Positions 54,133 to 62,902 of a DNA stretch of 64,000 nt are shown piece by piece. Under the pieces are notes generated by a model. It was not told the origin of the DNA. It did not search any database and was given only the letters and a program-made list of their open reading frames with translations. A program made the position numbers and the translations under genes. The stretch is from Sutcliffiella halmapala. GTDB taxonomy: Bacteria; Bacillota; Bacilli; Bacillales; Bacillaceae_I. The stretch covers positions 194,001 through 258,000 of the forward strand of contig NZ_KV917375.1 of assembly GCF_002019665.1 (NCBI RefSeq), given 5' to 3'. Within the stretch, counting starts at the first letter, position 1; the number at the start of each line of letters is the position of its first letter.

Positions 54133-55107
54133 ATGAGCGATTTATTTGTAACACTAAAAGAAAAAGTAGCAGGACAAGATATAAAAATAGTTTTCCCAGA
54201 AGGAAACGATGAGCGAGTACTAACAGCTGTAGCCCGTTTGGCAGCTGAAAATATGGTGAAGCCAGTTGTTGTGGGAGATCTAGATGAGATAAACGCATTA
54301 GCAGACAGCCTACAACTTTCCCTAGATGGCGTGGAAATCTATGATCCAAAAACGTATGAGCACTTGGAAGAGCTAGTAGCATCCTTTGTAGAGCGTCGTA
54401 AAGGGAAATCATCTGAAGAGGATGCACGAAAAACTCTGATGAACCCAAACTATTTTGGAACAATGCTTGTGCATGTAAACCGCGCGCAAGGCTTAGTAAG
54501 TGGCGCTGCACATTCAACAGCAGATACGGTTCGACCGGCATTACAAATCATTAAAACAAAAGAAGGCGTACGAAAGACTTCTGGAGTATTCATCATGGTC
54601 CGTAACGACGAGAAATATGTATTCGCAGATTGCGCAATCAACATTTCTCCTGACAGCAAAGATTTAGCGGAAATTGCTGTGGAAAGTGCAGCAACAGCGA
54701 GAATGTTCAACATCGAGCCAAAGGTTGCGATGCTAAGCTTTTCGACAAACGGATCAGCGAAATCTCCTGAAACAGAACGCGTAGTAGAAGCGGCGCGCTT
54801 AGCTGCAGAACGTGACCCAGAGCTAGTAGTGGACGGCGAATTCCAATTTGATGCAGCATTTGTTCCATCTGTTGCAGAGAAAAAAGCACCGGATTCCATT
54901 ATCAAAGGCGACGCAAATGTATTCGTATTCCCAAGCCTAGAAGCAGGAAACATCGGCTACAAAATCGCCCAACGCCTAGGTAACTTCGAAGCAGTAGGAC
55001 CAATTTTACAAGGCCTCAACAAACCAGTTAATGACCTATCTCGTGGATGTAGCGTAGAAGACGTCTACAAACTAGCCTTAATTACAGCTGGACAAGCGAT
55101 GAACTAA
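54133..55107 (+). CDS. pta: Phosphate acetyltransferase
   Basis: 324 residues, the short (single-domain) Pta type. Conserved PTA_PTB motifs include FPEGNDERVL near the N terminus, NPNYFGTMLVH, GLVSGAAHSTADTVRPALQII, CAINISPD, MLSFSTNGSA and VFPSLEAGNIGYKIAQRL. It converts acetyl-CoA and phosphate to acetyl phosphate in overflow metabolism. GGAGAG precedes ATG 54133. A perfect cre upstream of its promoter suggests CcpA activation. A 52-bp repeat array follows the terminator. Confidence 0.96.
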   Translation: MSDLFVTLKEKVAGQDIKIVFPEGNDERVLTAVARLAAENMVKPVVVGDLDEINALADSLQLSLDGVEIYDPKTYEHLEELVASFVERRKGKSSEEDARKTLMNPNYFGTMLVHVNRAQGLVSGAAHSTADTVRPALQIIKTKEGVRKTSGVFIMVRNDEKYVFADCAINISPDSKDLAEIAVESAATARMFNIEPKVAMLSFSTNGSAKSPETERVVEAARLAAERDPELVVDGEFQFDAAFVPSVAEKKAPDSIIKGDANVFVFPSLEAGNIGYKIAQRLGNFEAVGPILQGLNKPVNDLSRGCSVEDVYKLALITAGQAMN

Positions 55108-55119
55108 ACCATTATAAGA

Positions 55120-55158
55120 GGGAAACTACGAGAGATTGATGCGTAGTTTCCTTTTTTG
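55120..55158 (+). terminator. Terminator of pta
   Basis: Stem GGAAACTACG / CGTAGTTTCC with six T. Confidence 0.9.
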
Positions 55159-55236
55159 TTTGCTAAGCAACTTTAAGGGGGGAATTAGAGGGCGATTAAG
55201 TTGGGGTTATTAGGAAAACCGTGCTAAAAGGAAAAT

Positions 55237-55408
55237 AGTGGACAAATCAAGGCGCCATCGTGCCCTGAAACTTCGAAAAAAGAGAATAGAGGGAACGATC
55301 AAGGCGTCATCGTGCCCTGAAACTTCGATAAAATCAAATAGAGGGAACGATCAAGGCGCCATCGTGCCCTGAAACTTCGAAAAAAGAGAATAGAGGGAAC
55401 GATCAAGG
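55237..55408 (+). repeat. 52-bp hairpin repeat array, left part
   Basis: Units at 55237 (degenerate start), 55289 and 55341, and the first 16 bp of a fourth from 55393, all exactly 52 bp apart. Each unit has AGGGAACGAT, a 9-nt loop CAAGGCGYC and ATCGTGCCCT, forming a hairpin, then GAAACTTCGA and an A-rich linker of alternating type. The IS256-family element interrupts the fourth unit. Confidence 0.93.
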
Positions 55409-55508
55409 ATAAAGTCCATATAATTGTGTAAATAGAAAGGTCACCATCATGACCCGTGGTGTTACAATGTTTTCGACCAAGAAAACTACACGCACGGAGG
55501 ACATGATG

Positions 55509-56687
55509 ATGACCCAAATCAATATTACTATAAATTTAGAAGATCTCAAAGAGAAAATCGAAAAAAGCGCTTTAGAATCACCTGTAAAAGCATCCCTTTC
55601 CCTTATTTTAAATTCTTTGATGGAAAAAGAAAGAGATGAGTACATCAACGCACTCTCTCATGAGAGAACTGAAGAACGCCGATCCTATCGGAATGGGTAT
55701 TATGAGCGTGAGTTGATTACGGGAGCTGGTTCTCTAAAACTTAGAGTTCCTCGTACACGAGATGGGGAATTTTCTACCACTGTCTTTCAAAAATATGCAC
55801 GCTGCGAACAGGCTCTTATTCTTTCCATGATTGAAATGGTGGTAAATGGGGTTTCTACACGAAAGGTAACGAAAATTGTAGAAGAGCTGTGTGGGAAAAG
55901 TGTGTCTAAATCTCTCGTTTCCAATTTAACCAAAACACTTGATCCTATCATCAACGAATGGAGAAACCGTCCATTAAACACGTTTTACTACCCTTATGTT
56001 TACGTGGACGCTCTATATATCAAGGTTCGGGAAAACCAAAAGGTGGTGTCTAAAAGTGTTCATATTGCTTGTGGGGTGAACCAAAACGGGCATAGAGAAA
56101 TCATTGGCTTGAAAGTTAATCACTCGGAATCCACTGAAAGCTGGTCTAATTTCTTTGAGTACCTAAAATCTAGAGGACTTCAATCTCCTAAAATGGTGAT
56201 CTCTGATGCCCATGCTGGTTTGGTTTCTTCCATTCAAACATCATTCTTAGGAACCTCTTGGCAGAGATGTGTGGTCCATTTCTTAAGGAACATCATGGAC
56301 ACCCTCCCTAAAAAGACAACAGAAGCTCGACAAGAGCTTAAAGACATGTTTCAGAACTCGGATATCAAACTTGTAAGAGAGATGAAAGCCCGTTTTGTGG
56401 AAAAGTACCAAGACACAAAGGGCTTCAGTAAAGCTATTAATAAACTAGAGGATGGGTTTGAGGACGCTATTCAATTTCATTCACAACCAGTTCAACACCA
56501 TAAGAACCTACGTACCACTAACATGTTAGAACGTGTTAACAGAGAAATACGTAGAAGAGAACGAGTCATTCAGATTTTCCCTAATGAACAATCTGCCAAT
56601 CGAATCATTGGAGCCGTTTTAATGAATATAGAAGCAGACTGGAATAAGCATAACATCCCCTATCTAAAAGATATCAAGCCTAATTAA
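55509..56687 (+). CDS. IS256-family transposase
   Basis: About 392 residues, normal length for the family. The mutator-type DDE triad is complete: Asp167 in YVDALY, Asp233 in ISDAHAGL and Glu341 in NMLERVNREIRRR, with the typical CVVHFLRN motif between the second Asp and the Glu. No frameshift or stop, so the element may be active. Three ATG codons follow GGAGG; ATG 55509 has the best spacing. Confidence 0.95.
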   Translation: MTQINITINLEDLKEKIEKSALESPVKASLSLILNSLMEKERDEYINALSHERTEERRSYRNGYYERELITGAGSLKLRVPRTRDGEFSTTVFQKYARCEQALILSMIEMVVNGVSTRKVTKIVEELCGKSVSKSLVSNLTKTLDPIINEWRNRPLNTFYYPYVYVDALYIKVRENQKVVSKSVHIACGVNQNGHREIIGLKVNHSESTESWSNFFEYLKSRGLQSPKMVISDAHAGLVSSIQTSFLGTSWQRCVVHFLRNIMDTLPKKTTEARQELKDMFQNSDIKLVREMKARFVEKYQDTKGFSKAINKLEDGFEDAIQFHSQPVQHHKNLRTTNMLERVNREIRRRERVIQIFPNEQSANRIIGAVLMNIEADWNKHNIPYLKDIKPN

Positions 56688-56723
56688 CCCTAAAAGATAG
56701 TGGTTAAGCCTAATTTCAAATTG

Positions 56724-56817
56724 ACATCGAGCCTCTGTGGGCATGATGAAAAGCCAGGAAGCCAGGTTTCTTAAACCTGGCCTGCCCACGCAGGCTATCA
56801 TGCCCACCTCTCGATGT
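56724..56817. repeat. 94-bp palindromic structure inside the IS
   Basis: Nested arms: ACATCGAG / CTCGATGT, then GTGGGCATGAT / ATCATGCCCAC, then CCAGGTTT CTT AAACCTGG at the tip. It lies between the transposase gene and the right end of the IS. No T-run follows. Confidence 0.75.
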
Positions 56818-56908
56818 AAATTCGAAATACGTATCGCTCACCTAATCTTATTTATTGTCTTGTCGAAACTCATTGTTGACACTTTTACACAATAATATGG
56901 ACTTGACT

Positions 56909-57350
56909 GATCAAGGCGTCATCGTGCCCTGAAATTTCGATAAAAAGAAATAGAGGGAACGATCAAGGCGTCATCGTGCCCTGAAACTTCGAAAAAAGAG
57001 AATAGAGGGAACGATCAAGGCGTCATCGTGCCCTGAAACTTTGATAAAAAGAAATAGAGGGAACGATCAAGGCGTCATCGTTCCCTGAAACTTCGAAAAA
57101 AGAAATAGAGGGAACGATCAAGGCGCCATCGTGCCCTGAAACTTCGAAAAAAGAGAATAGAGGGAACGATCAAGGCGCCATCGTGCCCTGAAACTTCGAA
57201 AAAAGAGAATAGAGGGAACGATCAAGGCGTCATCGTGCCCTGAAACTTCGATAAAATCAAAAAGAGGGAACGATCGATCCACCATCGTACCCTAAATCAG
57301 CAAGAAATAGAAATAGAGGGAAAAATTGAACCGAAACCATGCCCAACCAG
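56909..57350 (+). repeat. 52-bp hairpin repeat array, right part
   Basis: Continues the array after the IS: rest of unit 4, then units at 56953, 57005, 57057 (51 bp), 57108, 57160, 57212 and a degenerate one at 57264, with a decaying tail from 57316. The unit at 57057 has ATCGTTCCCT, making its hairpin AGGGAACGAT / ATCGTTCCCT perfect. Loop (GCC or GTC) and linker variants alternate, so units duplicated more than once. Confidence 0.93.
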
Positions 57351-57521
57351 CTAAAACCTCACGCCATCCAACAAAGAAACCACTCTATTTACCATTTTTC
57401 ACAAAAGCAATGTATTTAATTTATTCTAAGCATTCCTCACAACCTTTCCCTCACCCCAAAACTTGTATTATAATGCTTAAAGGAAAAGAAAGTACGGAAA
57501 CGTAGTAGAGGAGTATGAACG

Positions 57522-58370
57522 ATGACAGAAGCAAATATCGCAGCGGCCAAGCAACTACTGAAACAGCCGAGCTGGCGAATTATAGATCAATCATCCTTAG
57601 GGGCAAACTTCCACGCGCTGCAATCCTTTGCGATGGATGATACCTTGTGTACATCTGTTGGAAAAGGAGAGAGCGGTGCGGTATGTCGCACGTGGGTTCA
57701 TGAGAATACAATCGTGCTTGGCATTCAAGACACGCGTCTCCCACACCTACAAACTGGAATCCAATACCTTGAAAGTGAAGGCTATCAAGTAATTGTCCGG
57801 AATTCTGGTGGCTTGGCGGTCGTGCTAGACAATGGCGTGCTCAATGTGTCACTAGTGTTTCCAGAAGGCGAGAAAGCAATCGACATTAATAGAGGTTATG
57901 ATGCGATGTTTGAATTAACCAAGCATATGTTCAAGGACCTCACAACGGAGATCCAAGCAAAAGAAATAGTGGGTTCTTACTGTCCGGGCAGCTATGACCT
58001 TAGCATCGGAGATAAAAAGTTCGCTGGCATTTCACAGCGGAGAATTCGCGGTGGGGTAGCGGTCCAAATTTATCTTTGTATAGATGGAAGCGGTTCCCAG
58101 CGTGCCGCGCTGATCGGCGAGTTTTACAAGCGAGCACTTCAAGGGGAACAAACCAAATTTGCCTTTCCAACGATAAACCCAAGTGTCATGGCATCGTTGA
58201 CAGAACTCACGGGTCAACCCCTAACTATACAAGATGTGATGCTTAGACTTCTGACCTCGCTCAAAGAACTAAGCGGCACCATTTTTGCTAATACCCTCCA
58301 AGAGAACGAAAACGAGCTATATTATAACTATTATCAAAGGATAGTAGAGCGAAATGAGAAAGTTTTGTAA
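57522..58370 (+). CDS. lipL: Octanoyl-[GcvH]:protein N-octanoyltransferase
   Basis: 282 residues of the biotin/lipoate ligase-like fold. Residues include [19 protein letters not shown], the catalytic-type Cys154 in [12 protein letters not shown] and Lys in [13 protein letters not shown]. LipL moves octanoyl groups from GcvH to E2 subunits by amidotransfer; the Cys in this position separates it from ATP-using LplA ligases. AGAGGAG precedes ATG 57522, and a TATAAT lies at 57469-57474. The order pta-lipL matches B. subtilis, apart from the repeat array inserted between. Confidence 0.93.
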   Translation: MTEANIAAAKQLLKQPSWRIIDQSSLGANFHALQSFAMDDTLCTSVGKGESGAVCRTWVHENTIVLGIQDTRLPHLQTGIQYLESEGYQVIVRNSGGLAVVLDNGVLNVSLVFPEGEKAIDINRGYDAMFELTKHMFKDLTTEIQAKEIVGSYCPGSYDLSIGDKKFAGISQRRIRGGVAVQIYLCIDGSGSQRAALIGEFYKRALQGEQTKFAFPTINPSVMASLTELTGQPLTIQDVMLRLLTSLKELSGTIFANTLQENENELYYNYYQRIVERNEKVL

Positions 58371-58377
58371 AAACAAA

Positions 58378-58423
58378 GGGTGCCTAACCCCCAGTGTCTA
58401 AAGCACTGGGAGTCAGGCACCCC
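58378..58423. terminator. Bidirectional terminator with GGTGCC core
   Basis: GGGTGCCT...CCCCCAGTG / CACTGGGAG...AGGCACCC between convergent lipL and rsfA. Confidence 0.85.
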
Positions 58424-58428
58424 ATTAT

Positions 58429-59145
58429 CTATTCCGCCAGCTTCTCCAAATTTCCATTGCGATCCATCATAAACTTAGATGGTACGCGATCTTCCTCATC
58501 GAACAGCACGAGCTTACGTGCGCGGTTCATGATTTTCATTAATGTTTCGTAATCTTCTTGAACAGTAAGCTGCTCATCTTGCAGGAGTTGAACACGTTTC
58601 TCCAGCTCTTGCGTTTTGCGAGCTAGCTCGGCGTTCTCTTTTACTAATCTCTCATTTTCAAGTTGTAGAGCGCTAGTATGAACGTTTGTGTGTTTCATGG
58701 TTTGTAAGAAACCGATAACCTGATCAAGCGATGAAGGGCCGCTAGTAAAGCTAGAATAACTAGGCTGCTTCGCTTTTGTTTCTGCTTCTTTTCGTTCAAC
58801 TCTTGTTTGTGGTACAGGAGGTTGTTCCTCAATTTGCTCTAGAACATATGGAATGTCCTCTTCCACAATGGATTCCGGTGGACTGTAAAGTAGTTTTTTC
58901 GTTGGCTGCCCTAATGCGCGCTGCCTTTGTTTTCTTTGTTTTTTTGCTAGCTGTAGTGCTTTTTCATAATCATGACGGACAACTGCGTTCCAGCGAAATC
59001 CACAAGCAGCTGAAGTGCGGTTCAGCTTGTCACCAACCTCTTCAAATGCGTTAAGCTGTGTGCTGCCTTCTCTAACATGTCGCAAAACTGTTTCGGCTAG
59101 TAATAAATCATTCTCTTCTGACCATGCGTCTTGACGATATTTCAT
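58429..59145 (-). CDS. rsfA: Prespore-specific regulator RsfA
   Basis: 238 residues. The N terminus is a Myb/SANT-like DNA-binding domain ([23 protein letters not shown]...[17 protein letters not shown]), a linker follows, and about 155-205 is a coiled coil ([27 protein letters not shown]). RsfA acts in the forespore and tunes sigma-F-dependent genes in B. subtilis. Upstream on the minus strand GTATA and GGTCAAAAATA at 13-bp spacing resemble a sigma-F promoter, but imperfectly. Order lipL, rsfA, ywfO as in B. subtilis. Confidence 0.93.
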   Translation of the reverse strand: MKYRQDAWSEENDLLLAETVLRHVREGSTQLNAFEEVGDKLNRTSAACGFRWNAVVRHDYEKALQLAKKQRKQRQRALGQPTKKLLYSPPESIVEEDIPYVLEQIEEQPPVPQTRVERKEAETKAKQPSYSSFTSGPSSLDQVIGFLQTMKHTNVHTSALQLENERLVKENAELARKTQELEKRVQLLQDEQLTVQEDYETLMKIMNRARKLVLFDEEDRVPSKFMMDRNGNLEKLAE

Positions 59146-59429
59146 GGTTAACTCAACTCCCTTTTCTATCTAAGTTCTGTTATTATTTTTGACCAGAAAA
59201 AAATATTTATACATATTCATAGAAAAAATTACTAGATTGTTATCTACCGCGATTTAGAGCCACATCATCTAGAAACCAGCTTGCATTGAACAATTTTTAC
59301 ATGTAAAATATCAGTTGCAATTAGAAAAGATAGTGAATGATTTCACGTAAAGTGTCTGTTCAAAAAGGAAAGCATCTTTTGAACACCTCTTACTATAAAT
59401 TTGACCGCTAGAAAGGGTTGTGTAAGACC

Positions 59430-59654
59430 ATGGCGAATGAATTTCGTATATGCGATGATTGCCAAGCAACCAACATCAAAACGTTAATTCCGAAGCTGAA
59501 AAAGGTAGACGAAGAAGCGACGCTGGATGTAGCATGCCAATCATATTGTGGACCAGGGAGAAAGAAGTCGTTTGCCTTCGTAAACAATCGTCCTGTTTCT
59601 GCACCAACAGAAGATGAATTAATCGATAAAATAATGAAAAAGCTAAAAAAATAA
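59430..59654 (+). CDS. DUF1450 family small protein
   Basis: 74 residues with CDDCQATN near the N terminus and the conserved core [20 protein letters not shown], the DUF1450 signature shared with B. subtilis YuzB. Four cysteines in two pairs suggest a metal or redox site, not proven. ATG 59430 is used; AAAGGG lies 12 nt upstream, a somewhat long spacing, and a TTG at 59418 directly abuts that site. Monocistronic with terminator. Confidence 0.82.
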   Translation: MANEFRICDDCQATNIKTLIPKLKKVDEEATLDVACQSYCGPGRKKSFAFVNNRPVSAPTEDELIDKIMKKLKK

Positions 59655-59690
59655 AAAATCGCCTTCGTATTCGTACAAAGGTGATTTTTT
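59653..59690 (+). terminator. Terminator of the DUF1450 gene
   Basis: AAAATCGCCTT / AAGGTGATTTT with T-run; the stem starts at the stop codon. The rest of the gap to 60002 holds only the ywfO promoter. Confidence 0.85.
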
Positions 59691-59864
59691 ATTCGCCAAT
59701 TTTACGCTGGGGAAGGCTAAAAGATTAAGAATCTAGACTTTTTACATGAAACCACTCATAAAGAAAAGAAGTTAGGAAAATGGTAGAATGACGAAAAAAA
59801 GAGTAGATAGCCATCTGATGGGGTAAAACCAAGATAGACTCGCGATTTTCCAGTACTATCGTCC

Positions 59865-59892
59865 TTTCCATGTAAAAAAAATACTATATAAT
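59865..59892 (+). promoter_or_regulatory. Likely promoter of ywfO-ywgA
   Basis: TTTCCA (four of six) and perfect TATAAT (59887-59892) separated by 16 bp, 110 bp upstream of ywfO. Confidence 0.5.
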
Positions 59893-60002
59893 AGAATTAC
59901 TTACAAAATAGTCGAGAGAATAATAAACTACAACGCTTGCTTCAATATTCTTTTTAATAACTGTTTTTCCCATACGCCACATGTAAACGAGGTCAAATAA
60001 AT

Positions 60003-61301
60003 ATGAGTTATGCTACAGAAAAATTAAGTGAAGAAAAAGTATTTAAAGATCCTGTCCATCGCTATGTGCATGTTCGTGACCGTGTGATATGGGATTTGGT
60101 AGGAACGAGAGAGTTCCAACGCTTGCGTAGAATTCGCCAACTAGGTACCACCTATTTAACGTTTCATGGGGCGGAACATAGCCGACTCAATCACTCCTTA
60201 GGGGTATATGAAATCGTCCGGAGAATTATTGATGGTGGCTTTGAAGGACGAGCAGATTGGAACCCAAACGACCGCCTGTTATGTTTGTGTGCAGCATTGC
60301 TTCACGATCTAGGACACGGGCCTTTTTCCCATTCCTTTGAAAAAGTTTTTCATCTCGATCATGAGGACTTTACACAAGCGATTATTTTAGGTGAAACAGA
60401 GGTAAATGCAGTGCTACGTAAAGTGCACAAGGATTTCCCGAAGCATGTTGCTGAAGTGATTGCCAAAACGTATAAAAACAAATTAGTAGTAAGCTTAATC
60501 TCTAGCCAAATTGATGCAGATAGAATGGATTATTTGTTACGCGATGCTTATTTTACAGGGGTCAGCTATGGGAATTTTGACATGGAGCGTATCTTGCGAG
60601 TGATGCGTCCAAGAGAAGACCAGGTGGTAATTAAATCAAGTGGGATGCATGCGGTCGAGGACTATATTATGAGTCGTTATCAAATGTATTGGCAGGTTTA
60701 TTTTCACCCTGTAACTCGAAGTGCGGAAGTTATTCTGACGAAAATTCTACACCGCGCAAAGCAACTATACCAAGAAAACTACACATTCAAACATAACCCA
60801 ATTCACTTTTATTCATTATTTGAAGAGAAGCTTGCGCTTGAAGATTATATAAAATTAGATGAAGCCGTTATTATGTACTACTTCCAAGCATGGGAGGAAG
60901 AAGAAGATTCGATATTAAGTGACTTATGTCGACGATTTATGAACAGGAATTTGTTTAAGTATGTCGAATTTAATCCAAATAAGCAGATGATGGACTTATT
61001 GGAGTTAATGGGACTATTTAAAAAAGCAGGACTTGATCCAGAGTACTATCTAGTAGTGGATTCCTCCTCTGATCTGCCATACGACTTTTACCGTCCAGGC
61101 GAAGAAGAAGAACGACTCCCCATTCATCTATTAATGCCAAATGGGGATATTCGTGAGCTTTCAAGAGAATCAGAGATAGTGGAAGCCATTTCTGGCAAAA
61201 GAAGAACGGACCATAAGCTTTATTTTCCACAAGACATCTTAGAGGATCAAACGTCAAAACGATCAATCAAGAAAAAAATTAGAGAGATTTTAGGAATATA
61301 G
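60003..61301 (+). CDS. ywfO: HD-domain dNTP triphosphohydrolase-like protein
   Basis: 432 residues. HD-domain metal ligands: His64 in SRLNHSLGVYE, His101-Asp102 in LLHDLGHGPFSHSFE, and the Asp in SQIDADRMDYLLRDA, all in dNTPase-type context. The group relates to SAMHD1/dGTPase and Enterococcus EF1143; hydrolysis of dNTPs to nucleosides and triphosphate is known for relatives and inferred here. ATG 60003 has GAGGTC about 10 nt upstream. ywgA follows within 30 bp, as in B. subtilis. Confidence 0.92.
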   Translation: MSYATEKLSEEKVFKDPVHRYVHVRDRVIWDLVGTREFQRLRRIRQLGTTYLTFHGAEHSRLNHSLGVYEIVRRIIDGGFEGRADWNPNDRLLCLCAALLHDLGHGPFSHSFEKVFHLDHEDFTQAIILGETEVNAVLRKVHKDFPKHVAEVIAKTYKNKLVVSLISSQIDADRMDYLLRDAYFTGVSYGNFDMERILRVMRPREDQVVIKSSGMHAVEDYIMSRYQMYWQVYFHPVTRSAEVILTKILHRAKQLYQENYTFKHNPIHFYSLFEEKLALEDYIKLDEAVIMYYFQAWEEEEDSILSDLCRRFMNRNLFKYVEFNPNKQMMDLLELMGLFKKAGLDPEYYLVVDSSSDLPYDFYRPGEEEERLPIHLLMPNGDIRELSRESEIVEAISGKRRTDHKLYFPQDILEDQTSKRSIKKKIREILGI

Positions 61302-61331
61302 GCAACGGATACACGTTAGGAGATGAAGGGT

Positions 61332-61838
61332 TTGTTGATCGATCACGCGAAATTAATGAAGGTTTTTGCTTCAGCTGGGGAAGTCATTGGGAGAAAGAAG
61401 CTCCAAAAAATGGTGTACATAGCGAAAAAGCTAAACTATCCATTTTATGAAAAGTACAATTTTCACTTTTACGGTCCCTATTCAGAAGAGGTTACCCTGC
61501 GAGTAGAAGAGCTTTGCAACCTGGGCTTCTTACATGAACTTAAGGAAAACAAAGGCGGCTACTCCCAATATCGTTACTCCCTCACAGAAACGGGAGCAGA
61601 GTTTTTAACCCATTACGATTTAGAGATGCCACACTTGAACGAATGCATGACTGCCATGAACGAACAAAGCTCTCGATTTTTAGAGCTCGTTTCCACCGTA
61701 TTATTTTTCGATAATCTGCCAAAAGAAGAAGTGCAGGAAAAAGTGTTCACGCTCAAAAGCAAACAGCGTTACACCGAACAAGAAGTGGACGAGGCATACG
61801 ATTATATTGAAAAGCTGCGTGCGCAGTTAGTGAGCTAG
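61332..61838 (+). CDS. ywgA: YwgA-family protein
   Basis: 168 residues. The N terminus reads LIDHAKLMKVFASAGEVIGRKKLQKMVYIAKKL, and the centre looks like a winged helix (EEVTLRVEELCNLGFLHEL, YRYSLTETGAEFL). It resembles DUF4065/SocA-like antitoxin-type folds, but no partner toxin is adjacent and the role is unknown. TTG 61332 is preferred because TTAGGAG (61316-61322) abuts the upstream ATG 61323. Co-transcribed with ywfO. Confidence 0.85.
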   Translation: MLIDHAKLMKVFASAGEVIGRKKLQKMVYIAKKLNYPFYEKYNFHFYGPYSEEVTLRVEELCNLGFLHELKENKGGYSQYRYSLTETGAEFLTHYDLEMPHLNECMTAMNEQSSRFLELVSTVLFFDNLPKEEVQEKVFTLKSKQRYTEQEVDEAYDYIEKLRAQLVS

Positions 61839-61866
61839 GCCTTGGATGAGGCTTGGCTTTTTTTGT
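61833..61866 (+). terminator. Terminator of ywfO-ywgA
   Basis: AGCTAGGCCT / AGGCTTGGCT imperfect stem overlapping the stop codon, then a T-run. Confidence 0.7.
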
Positions 61867-61898
61867 GTGGGGGAATTTCGAGTTCACCAATATCCCAT

Positions 61899-61928
61899 AA
61901 AAAAAGTAGCCCCATATTCGGAGCTACC
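61899..61928 (-). terminator. Terminator of ywhB
   Basis: Minus strand GTAGC / GCTAC extended by wobble pairs, then TTTTTTT. Confidence 0.65.
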
Positions 61929-61940
61929 TACCGTTGAATC

Positions 61941-62126
61941 TTACTGATCACTCAATCGTTTTCCACCAACAGCATAATGGCTTTTTGTCATTTCTTCGAT
62001 AAAAACGACAATATTGCCTTCAGGAGCACCTGTTGTTTCACTTACGGCAGCTGTAACCTTCTCTACCAATGCTTTCTTTTGTTCTTCTGTGCGACCTTCT
62101 AGCATTTTTACAGTAACATATGGCAT
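61941..62126 (-). CDS. ywhB: 4-oxalocrotonate tautomerase family enzyme
   Basis: 61 residues beginning MPYVTVKMLEGRTEEQKKAL; after removal of Met the catalytic Pro1 is exposed, as in all 4-OT enzymes. The remainder (VVFIEEMTKSHYAVGGKRLSD) matches B. subtilis YwhB, a hexameric tautomerase with promiscuous activity and no fixed pathway. ATG 62126 follows AAAGGAG; in-frame upstream codons would bury the Pro and are rejected. Confidence 0.95.
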   Translation of the reverse strand: MPYVTVKMLEGRTEEQKKALVEKVTAAVSETTGAPEGNIVVFIEEMTKSHYAVGGKRLSDQ

Positions 62127-62221
62127 GTGATGACTCTCCTTTATCTCTTCTAATATTTTCAAAACTCTCATAAGTTATTGTATACTTATTTTAAAAGAAC
62201 GTATAGAAAAGGGGAAAATGT

Positions 62222-62902
62222 TTGGAAGGTCTTTTAAGTTTTTTACCTTTTGATTTGGAGCTTGTTCCATATATCGCAATCACACTTATCATTGCTTTTA
62301 CGCTTCACGAATATGCCCATGCATTTGTAGCGTACAAGTTTGGCGATCCAACCGCTAAAAATCAGGGCAGGTTAACGTTAGCGCCGCATGTACATCTAGA
62401 TCCGATTGGGACAATCCTTATTTTTATTGCGGGATTTGGGTGGGCTAAACCAGTGCCTGTTAATCGATTTCATTTTAAGCGTCCAAAGCTAGCAGGAATA
62501 TTGGTATCCTTGGCTGGACCACTTAGCAACTTATTACTTGCCTGCATTGGTTATTTTATCTTCTTTTTTATGTTAGGCTTTGGAATGTTGGATGGATTGT
62601 CGGTTACGGTTCGGGAGATAATAGAAACGTTTTTTAGTATATTTACGTATTTAAATGTGTTGCTGTTTATCTTTAATTTACTACCGTTTCCGCCACTTGA
62701 TGGCTACCGAATTTTAGAGGATCTTGCACCAGCTCATTTTCGGGCAAAAATGACACAACTAGAACCATATGGTGTGTTAATTTTCTTAGTGTTAATTTTT
62801 ACAAGTCTTGGTGATTATACAATTAGGCCGATTTTGTATGATGTGATACCTTTTGTACAGGGAACACTTATGCAATGGTTTACGGCTCTGTTTTTACATT
62901 AA
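62222..62902 (+). CDS. ywhC: Site-2 protease family membrane metalloprotease
   Basis: 226 residues, about six membrane helices. Zinc motif HEYAH at 29-33 inside the first long helix and the distal NLLPFPPLDGYRIL with the ligand Asp (PPLDG). This compact S2P type lacks a PDZ domain. Such enzymes cut transmembrane segments of regulators; the substrate is unknown. The start is TTG 62222 with AGGGG upstream. It lies in the ywhB-ywhC-ywhD order of B. subtilis. Confidence 0.93.
   Translation: MEGLLSFLPFDLELVPYIAITLIIAFTLHEYAHAFVAYKFGDPTAKNQGRLTLAPHVHLDPIGTILIFIAGFGWAKPVPVNRFHFKRPKLAGILVSLAGPLSNLLLACIGYFIFFFMLGFGMLDGLSVTVREIIETFFSIFTYLNVLLFIFNLLPFPPLDGYRILEDLAPAHFRAKMTQLEPYGVLIFLVLIFTSLGDYTIRPILYDVIPFVQGTLMQWFTALFLH

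Larger units (their letters stand above)
55409..56908 (+). mobile_element. IS256-family insertion sequence inserted in the repeat array
   Basis: 1500 bp. The left end begins ATAAAGTCCATATAATTGTG and the right end, reversed, AGTCAAGTCCATATTATTGTG; these match the known IS256 terminal pattern. GATCAAGG is duplicated at both sides (55401-55408 and 56909-56916), an 8-bp target duplication usual for the family. One intact transposase gene is inside. Removing the IS and one duplicate restores a normal 52-bp unit. Confidence 0.93.

Noticed and set aside
55237-57350. CRISPR array
   Set aside because: Units are near-identical over their full 52 bp with no variable spacers, and no cas genes are present.
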